Positions 28,986-42,678 of a stretch of DNA of 64,000 bases are shown one piece after another. The notes under the pieces were generated by a model. The model saw nothing but the letters and a program-made list of their open reading frames with translations, did not search any database and had not been told where the DNA came from. The stretch is from Litoditis marina (taxonomy: Eukaryota > Nematoda > Chromadorea > Rhabditida > Rhabditidae): positions 11,603,321 to 11,667,320 of the forward strand of contig OZ038438.1 in assembly GCA_964036275.1 (NCBI GenBank), in the 5' to 3' direction. Numbering within the stretch: the stretch's first letter is position 1; each line of letters opens with the position of its first letter. A program made the position numbers and the translations under genes.

Positions 28986-31900
28986 CTGAAATAATTATTA
29001 ACTGAATGGTCAGGGTTTCATTAATTATGAAGAACCTTCTGAGCTTCTTCTGGGCATTACAGACTCAGTTGTAACTGCCTTGGGAAACTCAAAAGCCACA
29101 TCTGCTGAGGACACACAAAACAAGAATGAAACGGTACTGGTTCCACAATTAACGAGAAAAATTATGTCTAGGAATCATACGGCTATGTCAATTCAACAGA
29201 ATCTTCCACAAGACAGACATTAACAGGCCAGTAAGTCGCCTTCAAGCTTACTAAACTGTCAATCTCCGTCCCGTAGTTAGATAAACGCAAATTCTCAAAA
29301 TATGAACTCGAAACTTACGGTCAATTCTACATGAATATCTGCAGTCTAAATTTGAACATTCTGAAGGTAACTTTTTGAGAAAATAGTGTAATTCACGAAA
29401 TTTCTTTGTAGTGCGTTTTCAAAAAAGTACAAAGCCTCATACAAAAAGCTCAAAGAGTTCTAAAACCTTTTTTCGAGAACCTGGGTATTTCACTCGTTCA
29501 ACTCGGAAATGAATATTTCTGTTGTACACTATAGGTGTAAAACACCGTGCAAAAGAAAAGGAGCATACTTGTTTAAAACTTTTCTAGCCATCGATAAACG
29601 TAAAAAAGGAGTATCGGTAAAAACTCTACAAGCAAAATACAGACATGCCCACAATATCAAGAATACAGTGGGGAACGATCATAACCGATATGTCTAGCGT
29701 ATACCCTAGTCACTTTCCACGCACTTTTTGAATATCTTGGATTGTGAATCAAACCTGCCGAGATGAGCGTATTGTCTAAGCACTGTTGTTTTGCATAAAC
29801 GCCATTTTGCACTCACCTCAACTGCAGATGTGCTTTGGATTGTGAATAATGGTTGCCTGACACTTGAGAAACTCATAAATGAAGACTCCATTGTTTGTGT
29901 GGTATAACTGTGCTGATTTTTCCGTACCCGTGTCACTAGAGGTTGGAATGAGTATAACTAAGATAGGACGTTTCGAAGTGCAGATCCTACAATAGCTGTG
30001 TTGTGACGCCAGGACGCAAACTGATTGCCGGCCGAAACGGCATTCCTTATATGTAGCGAGCATTGCTCATGCTGACTGACATTAGAAGGAGAATAACGCA
30101 AATGTCTTGCTTAGGCAAGGCGCCACAGTACACGGAATAGTACAGTTCCGCTACGCCCGAACTAACCACATTTCCTGTTCCTTTATGGGCTCCTCTTTGT
30201 GTATTGATTTACAAAGTACATCGCGAATTTCGAAGACAAGTGTGACATCTAAATTTACGGACGGTGATGTTCGATTGACGAAATAAGCTGAGGTTCTGCT
30301 CACTGGAAATCAATGTAAATCTGCACGTTTCTTCAAAGGAACACTAAAATATCAAAATCTGACATTTGCCGAAAAACGCTTGAAACCAATTTTTGTTCTT
30401 AGAAAGAGATCGTAAGAGTGAATGTTATAAAAGTATAGATCGTTCGCACGGTTGTTTCACCAGCAAAATGCATCGAGTTTCCGATGATATAGCAAAACTT
30501 TCCAGTTGATCTGATATAAACTCTTCTATCTTTCACACCGTTTACTGTATTTGTTACGCTTGTGAAGTGGCTCTTCTCACATACCGCGAGTGGATGATAA
30601 GTGCTTGGCTTGTGAAAGTGAAGAGTTTCCGTTGCCCTCCCGAACCGTGAAAGGAATCTAGCTGGTTTCAGTTCATCAACTACGGATTTCCAATCTTACA
30701 CGTCTAAAGTTCTCCAGGCGAAATTCGAAATTTCATCATCTTCATTCCAGAATCTGCCAGCAATTCACGAAAGTCACATCACCGACAAGTACAATAACTG
30801 TTCGTCGTAAAATCTTTCCAGAGCGAATTATATTTGCATTCGCCGCAACTCAGTGGTTCGGAGTGATGGAGAGATCCCCCAATGTAATAACATATTTTAA
30901 AGTTCTCTGTTTCAGTCATCACTATCGAACTCAAAAACAGCGTACGAACGTTTTTCTCGCATGAAAATGTTTCGTCAACGAGTCCTGCATTCAATTTCAA
31001 ATCTAATCAGCCGGCGTATATAATATAATATGTGGTATCATTTTGGAAGCGCTGCATAGTGGGAATGGCCAACTTCGTGTTGTAGCTTCATCTGTGAAAT
31101 ACGTCATCATCGAAACATCTTTAAACTACAGCGAAATCAAACTAGCTGCTCCGATAGTGACACTTGAAATTCATGTTACTCATGTCTAACAACATTTAGT
31201 TCTCGCTGATTCATCAATAGATCGCGGGTATCTGCAACTCGCTGTTAAACCCTAGAAAATATTCATTCCATCTTGTTCTTTTGAATAAGTTTTTCAGCCT
31301 AGTTAGTGCGAGTGCAAAGATTCGTCAAAATGCGTCATAACTTAATGCTTGTTTATATTGAATACTCGATGTAAAAGTGGAGTTAGCGAGCTAAATGCGA
31401 GAAATTCCTATATGATGATTATACAAGTTTGTGTCACAATCGTTGTACCACGTCATAGTTGTGCCCAATCGGTCATTGTTCATCACACACAATGATAATG
31501 TTACATGCTCAACATCGTTCTCTGCAAACCAGTGAACAGAGCATTCCTCAGATGGAAGATTTTCACATACTCAGTTTAACACTCCTATTGTTAAGTGGGC
31601 ATTGTATCCGCAGGGTTGGGCTCAATATCGGCCTCATTGGGTGCCCGAATTGCTTCCGGCCGCCTCGAATGCTTGTCTAACACGCTTTTCATCCCGGTAC
31701 GTGCACTCCATCATTATGCATGTTGCCAACTGGAAACCCACAGAAACGGAAGGTGTTCCAGAAATCTTGATTTCGGTCAGAGTGACGATGGAGAACAGTG
31801 CTCTAGTGCCGCAGTGTTACCGCTAAGTCCTACTAGACTTTGTGGTCTCATATACAAACCTTTCCAGAGAAATGTTCACGCTTGATTTTCCAACTGACAA

Positions 31901-32967
31901 TATCATGCAATTTTTTTCTCAACCAAGTATAGCTCCTCATTTACAGAAAGTTTCGAGACCGAAACGTGATGGCTCGGTTAAGTTTAGATGTTAAATAGAT
32001 TAAAACGAATTACTCGTGCTCTCATTGTGTGCTTTATTCGTTCATTGATTTCACTATTGAATCGGAACGATATAATGAGACGATTGGAAGTACAATAATT
32101 GGCGGCGAGTTGGGACTTGGAGTGTGAAGTGGCAAATAAATACAAGAACTCTCGAATGAGCTGGCTTTTGACACAGTCATATGCCGACGGGTTTCCGTTC
32201 ATTGTCTTGCATTTGCCCAACGATTTAACCACCACAGTCCCATTCAACCATGTAGACAGTTGACAGCTACCTCCATCCAATTATACCTCTCTTCTCTCTT
32301 CTTGAACCCATTCCCTCCAAAAAAAAGCGTTATACAAAGAGATATTGTACAAGTAATCAAAAAAGCGTATACATACAAGTAATCTGATTTTGATTGATCG
32401 GGTTACCAAATGGGGTTTTCTCAATAAGTGAGTGCCAATTGGTAAACTAAACTTCAAACGGTTTTTTTCCCTGGTTTTGCGAGTAAACAGTTTGGTCGAA
32501 GATAAACTTTATTCCATGATAACTTTTCTTCTCTGCTGCTTTGGATTCGAACTAAAGCACCTGACGTTTGACGGGTTGACCAATTCTCATAAACTCTTTT
32601 ATAACTTTCGATTGTTTGGCTCCCCAACCGAGAGCTGCGTATTTGCTTCCCAATTAGTTATAAGGTACGTGTTTCTTCTCCGAAAGAGCAAACTTATAAT
32701 ATATCATAAACTTCTACTTGCAAAACATTTGAGTTTGTGATGTGTTTTAGAAGAAATCAGACGATTAGTGACCAATATATATTTGCCGTTTAGAAAGCGT
32801 CATCGGTCTTGGAATGAATTTCACGCTTGGCTGAATAACTATAAGCGCGCACGAGGGACTGCTTCCTACCTGCATTCTACACATAAACGGTTCCAAACGC
32901 TAGTTACGTTGCGATTCAAAATTTGTCAGTAAGTGTTTCACACCACATACTTGATTTACGACAATTT
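28986..32967. other. No recognisable gene
   Basis: About 4 kb. Several 60-98-codon frames occur on both strands, most densely around 31459-31885 where three plus-strand frames overlap; none shows a known motif, signal peptide or phase-consistent splice partners. Confidence 0.4.
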
Positions 32968-33092
32968 TGAGGTTCTCAAAGGTTTGAGCCATCAACAATT
33001 GAACCCTTCCGAGAACATAAAAACTATGAAGACATCGTTTTCTTTCAAAACGTTGATGTGATTGATGATGACCAAACCCTTTGAGAACCTCA
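32968..33092. repeat. 125-bp inverted repeat
   Basis: Left arm tgaggttctcaaaggtttg (from 32968) and right arm caaaccctttgagaacctca (to 33092) are reverse complements with a one-base indel, and weaker pairing extends about 12 bp further inward. It lies only about 50 bp from the second TTAA MITE. It is possibly another non-autonomous element. Confidence 0.55.
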
Positions 33093-33139
33093 CAACTAAG
33101 CCGATTGTTATAACTGTATCTGTTGTTCAAAAAGAGAGT

Positions 33140-33260
33140 TTAAAGTAGGACGATTATGTGAACCGATCCGGACGCATCGGTCCTTTAAACTCCAAGTATG
33201 TAGTATTGCAGTTTCAGGACCGGAGGGTTGGGATTGGCCCACATAATGGTCTTTCTTTAA
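33140..33260. mobile_element. TTAA-flanked MITE, copy 2
   Basis: A 113-bp element (33144-33256) is bounded by TTAA on both sides, with left terminus AGTAGGACGATTATGTGAAC and right terminus (read inward) AGAAAGACCATTATGTGGGC. The interior shares gtattgcagttt and gattgg with copy 1. It is more diverged than copy 1, so the family has been active over some time. Confidence 0.82.
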
Positions 33261-36200
33261 AATCAATATCTCTCATGGTATGTATTTATTAAATCACTGC
33301 AAGAAAGTCGTATACAACTACAATTTTTTATGGCTCTGACCATATTCACTTTTAGCCGTGCTTTTCAAAAAACTTCCATTACCATTTCCAAAAAGTTCCA
33401 TTACCATTACCATAGAGGTCATTCCCATTGGGACTTTAGCCGCTGGCCAATGAATATTCCAGCTGTCCAATATTATATATCTCCAAAACATCACACATTT
33501 TAGTGAAAAACGAAAAACTTTTTTTCTGAAAACATGTGTTTTCTATGGAAACAGTCATCCGAAGTTGCATTGGCAAGATGCCAAAGTCTCGGCGCTAAAG
33601 AAGATATACCCCATTTTCAGATCAAAGACAGCTTTGCAGAACAATATATAAATAAAAATTGAGACACGATTTATTCAATTATTTGAACGACTCTACCACT
33701 CTGAGATAATATCTCCAATCCATTTTCATTACCAGAGTTTATATAGTTTAAGAGATGACATCTGGATATTTTTAAACACGACAGAATTCCGCAAAACTGC
33801 TTATTATACTAAATCAGTAGCTCGTTCGAGTCAGTGCCTTATTGTTTTGTCGGTTGGTCATTCGAGAGGGGCCTATATAGAACAAACTCCTTTTCATTTT
33901 GATTCCGCTATCCCATGGTCTACAACGTTTTTTCATTCAACAAGAAATTAGAAAAAAAATGAACTCTAAATTAATTATAACCGAACTTACCAAGTCGCTC
34001 GCAAGACATACACTTCATCCTTCATTGTGTTCCCATAAATACTTACCAAAAACCTGTGTCTTTGACTCCGACAATCTTGTCGAGTCATTGCTCCGGTCTA
34101 TTGCTAATCAGCCTAGCTTCCAATTCACGGCTCTCCCTCATGTGTTTTTACTACTCTACGAGGCCATCTCTAGGGAGTTCCAATCAGCACATAGAGAGCT
34201 TTCACTTGTAGACCAGCAGTGGAAACATCGATGATGAGTTTTCTGTCTTGCGATAATAAACTCATTTGCTCTCAACTGACCAGTGTAGGGCCAATCGGTC
34301 CAGCAAACACGCGTCCATTGGGCGATTTGACATATTCCGGGTGCAACTGTCATGTATACTACGTCCCGGAGTGCATGTGTAATGCGCATGTAACTTATTG
34401 TGCCTGGAGGCATTTTTGCACTGGCACCCAGCTGTTTTCGTTTCACTAATGCCTCTCTGTCGCCTTCATTCGTGAAGCACTCTGACAACGCCCGCTTTTT
34501 GATTTATTGTTCAATCTCCTCTAAACTCGGTACAGCAATAAATTCTCCCATTGGACTAATAGTTTTGAAAAAGTTATCAATGAGACATATTCGTATCACA
34601 CCTCATGTGTTCTCTGCTTGACAATCGTTGAACATGAAGTTACCCTCGCAAATTAATCATAGTAGCGTGTTCATGTTCGAATTTAATTAGCATCAGAACG
34701 ACATCCCAAATATAATGTCAGCCTCGAGATACCGCTTGACCGCTTGCGCTCAGAGTTTTCGGAAAGAAAAGTGTTTTCATTATGTGTGGTGAACATTCAG
34801 ACGTATCATGTTTGCTGCTAGTACATTTCATTTTGCTATCAGGATACGTGAAATGTTCCTATGGAGAATCTTGTAAAAAGTTAAAATAAATAATATTACA
34901 CTTTAATTACAATCCGTTATGTATAAATCACTCTTGAAAATTCTATATATCATTGAGTTGGCGCTGATCATGCAAGTCTTTTAAACAGACGCATGCTCAT
35001 CAACGTTATTCCTCGTTGATAGAGGAGAACTAACTTGAGCCTCAACATGTGTTAGACCACTTTTCTCCACGAAAAGCTGAACACTTCTTACTCGAAGTTG
35101 TTATTGCATAGAAGGGAACGGGCGGGTTTCTATCATTTCTTTCTGGCCCGTCTATTCCCTCGTTGATAATATAGAGAATTATAGAGTTCGTGTGTCTGGT
35201 TTTATTGGTCCGCCTGCAATGCTACGTGCTCAAACTGGGCCGCTGCTCTCTTTCACATAACTTACTCTGTAGTATTTCAATTAACTCGGAGTTATATCTA
35301 TTCATGACAGAGGCTTTCCTACTCTATAATTCACGTAGAAATAATTCAACGACTAACTTTGATATAAAAGTTCAAGATGATATCTCATGTGACATTAGGA
35401 ATGTATACGAAACTAGCCGGACAACTAGGCACATCTACTATTCAAATGTTGTGCGGTCCCCGTTTTGGCTGAGAAAGCGGTAAACAAAGTGGTTCACACG
35501 TATATGCTTCCAAACATACTTATTATGCAGAGCTGGTCCTGATAATAAAAGATGTCTAAGTGAAAAAAGTAAGCAACTTAATTTGGATCCAAAATCGTCC
35601 ACATATCATGATAATCAATTATTCAATTATCGTTATTGTGACTCGGTGAGCTAAGCGAGAATGTGGATTTTACGCAATATTTCCTTAGAAGCTGGTCTTG
35701 AGCTAGATTTGAAGAAATACATTCTTGTTGGTCTATAACATATTTGCTACTGAGAAACAAACCCGCAGTATTATCACGTATATGACCCAATGTTAATGAA
35801 TACAAATGTATCTCTATACAGCTTCCCTTGGATCAATGGTAAACTGAATTCTCAACTACTGCCAGTCCTCGAGTATTTTTCTGGTCTCCCAATAGTTTGT
35901 TTTCCTCACATTCAATATCTCTCTCCGGCAGCGTATCCCTGCTAATGTGCATCAGATTTGCATATCTATTTCTGACTATGGTTATGTGGTTGCCAGTACG
36001 GCATCAATTATGTTGAAATAACACTTTCGAGAGAGCAGCTCCCGCCACTTTGCTTGTTTGCGTGTTATTTTGATTCAAACTGCATAAACTACTACTATGC
36101 CATCACAGTTGCACTTAAGAGTGGATTCTGCGAGACTTTGGACATTAGTTGGTTTCTCTTAGGGATATTATGGCTAGTTCGGAATGCTACTAAGTGATTA

Positions 36201-38103
36201 CGCGAAACATGATCTTTCGTAGAATGCTCTCTCAAACTTACCATGTTTTTGCAAAGCTGCCATGCTCAAAGGATCACATATCATGTCCGCTTCTCGTCCA
36301 TCTAGCCAGGTCCCATTCCGCACCATTTTACATTACTCCAAACAATTTTGTTCTAACTTGCGTTACATAAAAACCCGAGCTCTACGAAATAACGAAACAA
36401 CCAGCTTATAGTACACACGATTTTTGAACATTGTTGAACTTTTTCGTTGATAAATTATCAAAAAAATTGCATGGGTAGTCATATCCTATAACTTCTTCAC
36501 ATGTAATATGGAAAATAGTTGACACTTAGTTGGCTCAGTCGATCATTCGCGAAGCAACATACAGAAGCGTTCATATCTTACAAAACCTATTTTCGGTTCT
36601 ATATTTTCTCTCAGTAAGGCTTCAATTCAATAGTTAGTTAAAATCTCTTTGACGGCATTAATCGTGTCCTGTTGCTCAATTATACAAATGATTTTGTGTA
36701 ATACACTGCCTGCTACTACACCGCAGTCAATCAAAAACGAGCCTCAATCAAAACACTGGTACAAGTTTTCTATTAATTTCTTCCTTCTGCTATCTAGTAT
36801 TTTTTTTTACATTTTATAGTAGTTAGAATTTTGATTCGTTTGAAATATTTGAGAGATGATTTCTTCATCATAACATTCAAGTCATTCTATCTAGTTTCTA
36901 CTAAAAGCATCCGGAGGATGTGTTTGAACGAATACACTTTGAATTAATTATAACAAGGGTGAGAACATGGTGTAAGTGACACCTCGCAACTTCGCAATAC
37001 ACCTCCTCTTCACGTTTTGCCTCAAAATTAAATAATAAACAAGAACTGATCGGTAACAATATGCAATCTCTGTTTTGATCGATCTTCTAGTACTTACATT
37101 TTTGGTTTGATTCTCCCAAAAATCACCCACCAAATAAAGTTGATTCCATTTTTTGCTTTTGAAACTTACTTTTCTTTAAAAATGAGGTTCTATTTCTGAC
37201 ATATGTGTGTGTCACCAACAACGTGTCACGCGCGGGTAGGATTAGCATTTAACGGGATCTTGTCAATTTTAGAAGCAGTCATGCACTATCATCTCAGACA
37301 AATTTACTGGAGGAAAAGAAGATACAATAGTGGGGATGTTGCCAGCATTCATATAGTATCCATGTGAATTACGCTGTCATGGTGTGGTGTCCCCCTTACC
37401 TGCCTGGCGCCATGCCATCGATTCTCCTGCTGGCCCAAACCACTAACATAAAAAACATCCACTGTCTCAGACCAGACAGTTTTTTTGCAAGTTCAATACT
37501 AAATTGGACTGAACAGAAAATTTTTCCTACTGTTTCCCTTCAATGCATAGTTGTTGTTGCTCGCTTGTGATTGACCATTCCTGCTGATATTGCTTGGATG
37601 AATAAATATTACCGTTCGAACACGTGCAGTTTACAATTCGTCTCGTACATTTTCGATTTTCGTTGTATATTTAGCACATAAATTTCTATCCTATTCATTG
37701 AATACCTACATGCTGTGTACTCTGATTAACAATTGTCACTAATTGTTATATATCTCAACTAAACGTCTTGAATGTCCAACCTTCTCTTTACTAGCACAGA
37801 ATACAGCCGTACATTCATGTTTAAGTTATACTAAGTTATACTGTACAAAACAAATGAGTTCAACGATATCATGTATGATGTGTATGCTTGCAATTTTCGG
37901 AGGAAAAACTGTTTTCAGTGTATTAGGAGCGAACGAGCGAATCATAACTTAATGCAATCTCATTTCGACCCCGTCACATAAAGGTATGTATTGAAGGTTC
38001 ACAACAATAATTATTTTCTTAGTCTCTGGTAATCAACCGCATGTATGATAGAATATCAGGCACGGAGTTGATATTTAATATTCTGTATTCGTCGTTTTTT
38101 TAG
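33261..38103. other. No recognisable gene; probable upstream region of the channel gene
   Basis: Open frames of 60-111 codons (longest 33899-34234, plus) have no recognisable domains. The first channel exon begins immediately after an acceptor at 38103, so the channel promoter and non-coding first exon(s) are probably in this stretch, but I could not place them. Confidence 0.4.
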
Positions 38104-41100
38104 ATGTTACAACAGCCGGTTCCTCAGCTACGCAGTTTCCAGTCTCTTTCAAAGTATGCTGGAGGACCGAGGTAATACAATCCATATTTTGTGCACGTTT
38201 TATATTTACCATTTCAAAGTAATCCATTACTATTATACGTGATTGTTTCCCCTAAATTAACAGGCGAGGTTGAAATTTAATAAAACTCCAACTATCATCG
38301 CTACATAGCCAATCATCCACAAAAACATTGATTTGGGTTTCCGATTTAATTGGACGTTTTAGATCTGTTCTTGGTCGAAGGACTTCTGGCCTCGCGATTC
38401 GAAGAGCTTCACAAAGCAAGAAAAGATCCGACGATCTTGAGGTTATTACTTTTTAATGAACTATGAACAAAAACTAGCTTTTGGAAATGTTATCAAACAC
38501 TCGGAAATACACATTGTTTTCTATTTATTTGGTTTTCACGTAAATGTTATTCTCAGGCTGTTGGCTCTGCCGGTGGATCGAAAGAGACTTTGCATCTCTC
38601 TGATCATGGAAGAGTGAGTTATTCTTACTCGTTCACACATTGGTATCCTCTTCCATCTGGTTCAGCGATTTTTTAATGTTCAGAATGAATCATGAAATTT
38701 TTGTTAAAAATAAAAAAAATTGCCTAGAAGAGGAGGGAATAGTTCAGCGATGAGAAAACACTTCGCTTTTCACCTCAACTGAATGGAGTGTCTTAATGAT
38801 ACCTTCTTAAAACGCTTCTTATGTGTAGGTTAGTGTACTATTGGATAGATCAGTCTGACATGTTTGAGAAAGCCATCACGACTTATTACCGATGCCTAGC
38901 TTATAGTTAGAGTAACGAATTCAGAAGAGTTTGTCGATATTTGGCGAATAACTAACAATGGGTACAATATGTTGACTAAAGGGGTGAAAAAGGTTAAGGA
39001 GCATTGCCAAGCATGGATGTTATTTGTTTATGTGAACCACAATTGAAATACCCGGAATCGTGTGGGCTGGCGGAACCTGGCGCTCACACAAAGCTTCGTC
39101 CAGCAAACAAAAACATTCGCATTTCTCTTGTTTTCGTTCAGATTGAGTTCTCATTTCAGCATCCTTCATCCAGTGATGTTTCTCCATGTAAATGGGAGAA
39201 AACAGTGGAATGGGGAGAAGAAGAGCGCATTGAAGACGATTCCGATCTGCCCTATCCAGGGTGAGCTCAACCTTATCGAACCAGTTTTTCGAAGATTTAT
39301 TATTGAAACAAAACATTGATTTCGATCGGCGACTATGGAACTCGGCTCTAGTGTAGGTTCTTTTCAGTCTCCTTTCGTTTTTAAAGAGTTTTCGAATGAG
39401 GAACACTCACCATTTCTCCCCAACTATGAATATCGCTAAACTGATGCCGACACGGTAAATATGGCAGAAACTTCAATTTCAAATGGTAAGTATTCTAGAG
39501 CAGAGAGCATATTTAAATGTTGGTGTTGTATGTTAATTAGCTAAACATTAACGATAGACACATTTCCAGGTTTGCGGAACCAGCGCTCTATTGTTTAAAA
39601 CAGGCGTGCCCCCCTCGATCATGGTGTCTAACGACAGTCATGAGTCCGTGGTTTGACCGGATAACAATGGCTGTCATTCTGTTGAACTGTATCACATTAG
39701 GTAAGTCGATCTCATTGAAACATATCATTCATTTGGGAGCTGATTGACAGGCTATGTATTCCGCAGAAGTATACTGCAAAGATCGCCGTTTACGTAGTTG
39801 GAAATTGTTTGAACTGCAATATCTATGTTTGATGATTAATGATTAGGCAATCCATTATTTTCAATGTTTGAGCAAGTTCTACAAGAAATTTTGATTCACA
39901 TGTAGTCTAGGTAAATCTATTGTTCAAACTAGCAAGTTCACAACGTGCCAGATAGACACATATTTCGTAGATGTACAGGATAGTTGCGTTCAGCCTCGTA
40001 TTCAGAAATTAAATTCACTTCAATGTTCAGGTATGTACCGCCCGTGTGATGATGGACCTGATTGTACCACCTACCGATGTTTTGTACTGGGTATTGTAGA
40101 TAACTGCATATTTACATATTTTGCAATAGAAATGGTAAGCACTATTTTTTCATATTCTTCGTTCTTTATAAAATTATTTGACGTTATATAAACACAGCCG
40201 TTTACAGATTATTAAAGTTGTTGCTTTGGGTTTTATTGGTCCTTCTGCATATTTGTCCGATACGTGGAACAGACTGGACTTCTTCATAGTTATGGCAGGG
40301 TACGTTATCCGAAATAATCATCTCAGTATATTCTGGTCTGCATAAGCAGATAACTATTCATGCAAAAAAACGAGGGATCAACCTACAGACACAGCAGATA
40401 ACACCGAAATACATAGTTATGATCTTCCCGAAATATCTCCGATGAACTTAACGAATATTTGGATTTAACTCTCTTTCAGAATAGCCGAGTTCCTGCTGCA
40501 GGAGTATCTTGGCGGTAACATAAATCTGACAGCCATAAGAACTGTTCGAGTATTGCGACCATTGCGTGCAGTCAACAGGATACCATCTATGCGAATTCTC
40601 GGTATGTTTCTCAGCCAGCTTGAAAAGTTTGGTGAAACAAATACATGATAATGAAGCTGTATCACATTTGAGCCGTTTTCTGGTCTCTCAATCAAAAGAG
40701 AGAAAAAATAGAAACACAGAACCAGCTTATACAGGACATTGAACGGTAGAAAGATTATGTTCACAGAATACAATATAATCTAAAACAATATAACTGTGCA
40801 GTACATAAGTTAGGTGTATAATGTTAGAATTATTTATTAGAATTCATGCATTCAATTTGTTTTCAGTTAATCTGCTATTGGATACTCTACCGATGCTAGG
40901 AAATGTTTTATTGTTATGTTTTTTCGTATTTTTTATTTTTGGAATAGTTGGAGTTCAGTTGTGGGCAGGACTGCTGAGGTAAAGATTCACCTTTCACTAA
41001 ACATAGTTCGACAGTGAAGTGTAGAGCTCAACGTTCAAATTGTAGTGTTACGTAATTACTTTACATTACTCATTTTAAGGAATCGTTGTGTCATCAATTT

Positions 41101-42678
41101 GCCGAAAGCTATTTCGGAAAACCAAACTGCACTGTTCAACGATGTAAAATTAACCAGGTGGGTCAAAGTTTGTTCGAAAGATTGTTGAGTAACAACAAAT
41201 CTGTATATTCCTCATTCTAGGTTGGAATCTGAATATTATAAGAACTCTCAACAAATAAAAAACATACGTCATTTATTTAACATTTATTTCCCTGAGAAAT
41301 AATGACTACAGGCGTTTATAGGTTTTACATTCCGGAGGATACGTCTCTTGAGTATATCTGTTCTCAACCAGATGCAAATGGAATCCATACTTGTGGTGAT
41401 CTACCACCCTATACGGTTAATGGGGTGAAGTAAGTGAAACAAACCACAATCACCTCACTATACACTTCAAAACCCTCAGTTATATGCATTATTTCACTTT
41501 TCAAATTACTACACATTTATTATATTAAATAGTATTAAAAATATTACATTGCCATATTGTATGAACGGTTATACGAGTATACAAATTACTAAATCACTCG
41601 AGAATTCAAAAAATGGTGTTTGAAGCAAAAAAGCCCCAGCGTACTGTGTTACAAAAGTTCAATAATTCAACTTTTTTCCACAGGTGTAACCTTACAATCG
41701 ACGATTACGATCAAATTTCCAATGGATCTTGTATCAACTGGAATATTTACTATAACGAGTGTCAGGTGAGATAAATGTTGGGTTTCCGTGAAAACGTGTA
41801 CTGAACCCAGCGGACGATACACACAGAGAATGCTTTATTTTTGCCAAAAAAAAAGCATCGCTTAAGATTGTTTTTTTTTGTTGTTTAAAGATACGTTTAC
41901 ACTAAACCTTCACTGCTTTTCCAGGTTATGCAACGCAACCCATTTCAAGGCTCAGTATCATTTGACAATATTGGTTTCGCATGGGTAGCTATATTTTTGG
42001 CAAGTTTCATTCAAATAAGTTTTAAAGTTGGTGAAATGCAGGAAAAACAACTCAATGTCGCTTTAAAGAATCAAATTGAACTTAAGTGAAATGAAACAGT
42101 ATGTTATTGCAGCGTGTGATTTGAGCTGGAGAAACAGAACATCATAGCCAATTCATCTTTATATGAGCACCTCATTCTGACTCTCTTCAACAAACGTATC
42201 ATATTTTCTCTTGGTTAACACAAATTTAAACTACTTCAGGTCATTTCTTTGGAAGGCTGGACTGATATTATGTATTATGTTCAAGACGCTCATTCTTTTT
42301 GGAATTGGATTTATTTTGTACTTTTGATTGTGGTTAGTCACTTTCTTCTGAATAGTTGTACTGACTTTTCTCTAGATGATAGAACAGTCCCATTTTTCCG
42401 TTCTATTGTGCTTGTAGTTGGATTCTTAGTGCGGTGTTTGAATGGTCAGACCACAACACAACTTTTGTCACACTCACTAAGTTTACAAGGAGTTTCGAAG
42501 ATTCTAGGTGGGAACTGATTCCTATAAATTGGTTTATAGTTTATTTTGCAGATCGGTGCTTTTTTTATGATTAATCTTTGCTTGGTAGTCATTGCCACAC
42601 AATTTGCTGAAACGAAAAGACGGGAAACGGAACGAATGCTTCAGGAACGGAAACGGATGCAAAACAGGGATTCAGTGT
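38104..42678 (+). CDS. Cav3: Cav3: N-terminus and domain I
   Basis: Exons 38104-38171, 38363-38441, 38557-38613, 39160-39260, 39570-39700, 40031-40134, 40208-40299, 40480-40601, 40867-40978, 41080-41157, 41322-41429, 41684-41765, 41925-41999, 42240-42332, 42552-42678. Residues 1-102 are cytoplasmic and end in the Cav3-typical DLPYP. S4 reads [20 protein letters not shown]. The extracellular S5-pore loop is cysteine-rich, and the filter is [14 protein letters not shown]6 ([13 protein letters not shown]) leads into the charged start of the gating-brake helix ([17 protein letters not shown]). The intron after 41999 has a GC donor (gcaagt). Confidence 0.95.

Noticed and set aside
33899..34234. 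111-codon plus-strand frame
   Set aside because: No recognisable domain, no signal peptide, overlapping minus-strand frame of similar length; insufficient to call a gene.
37364..37570. Possible reverse-transcriptase remnant (YAVMVWCPPYL)
   Set aside because: Only one short motif-like stretch, no second RT motif in frame and no element boundary.
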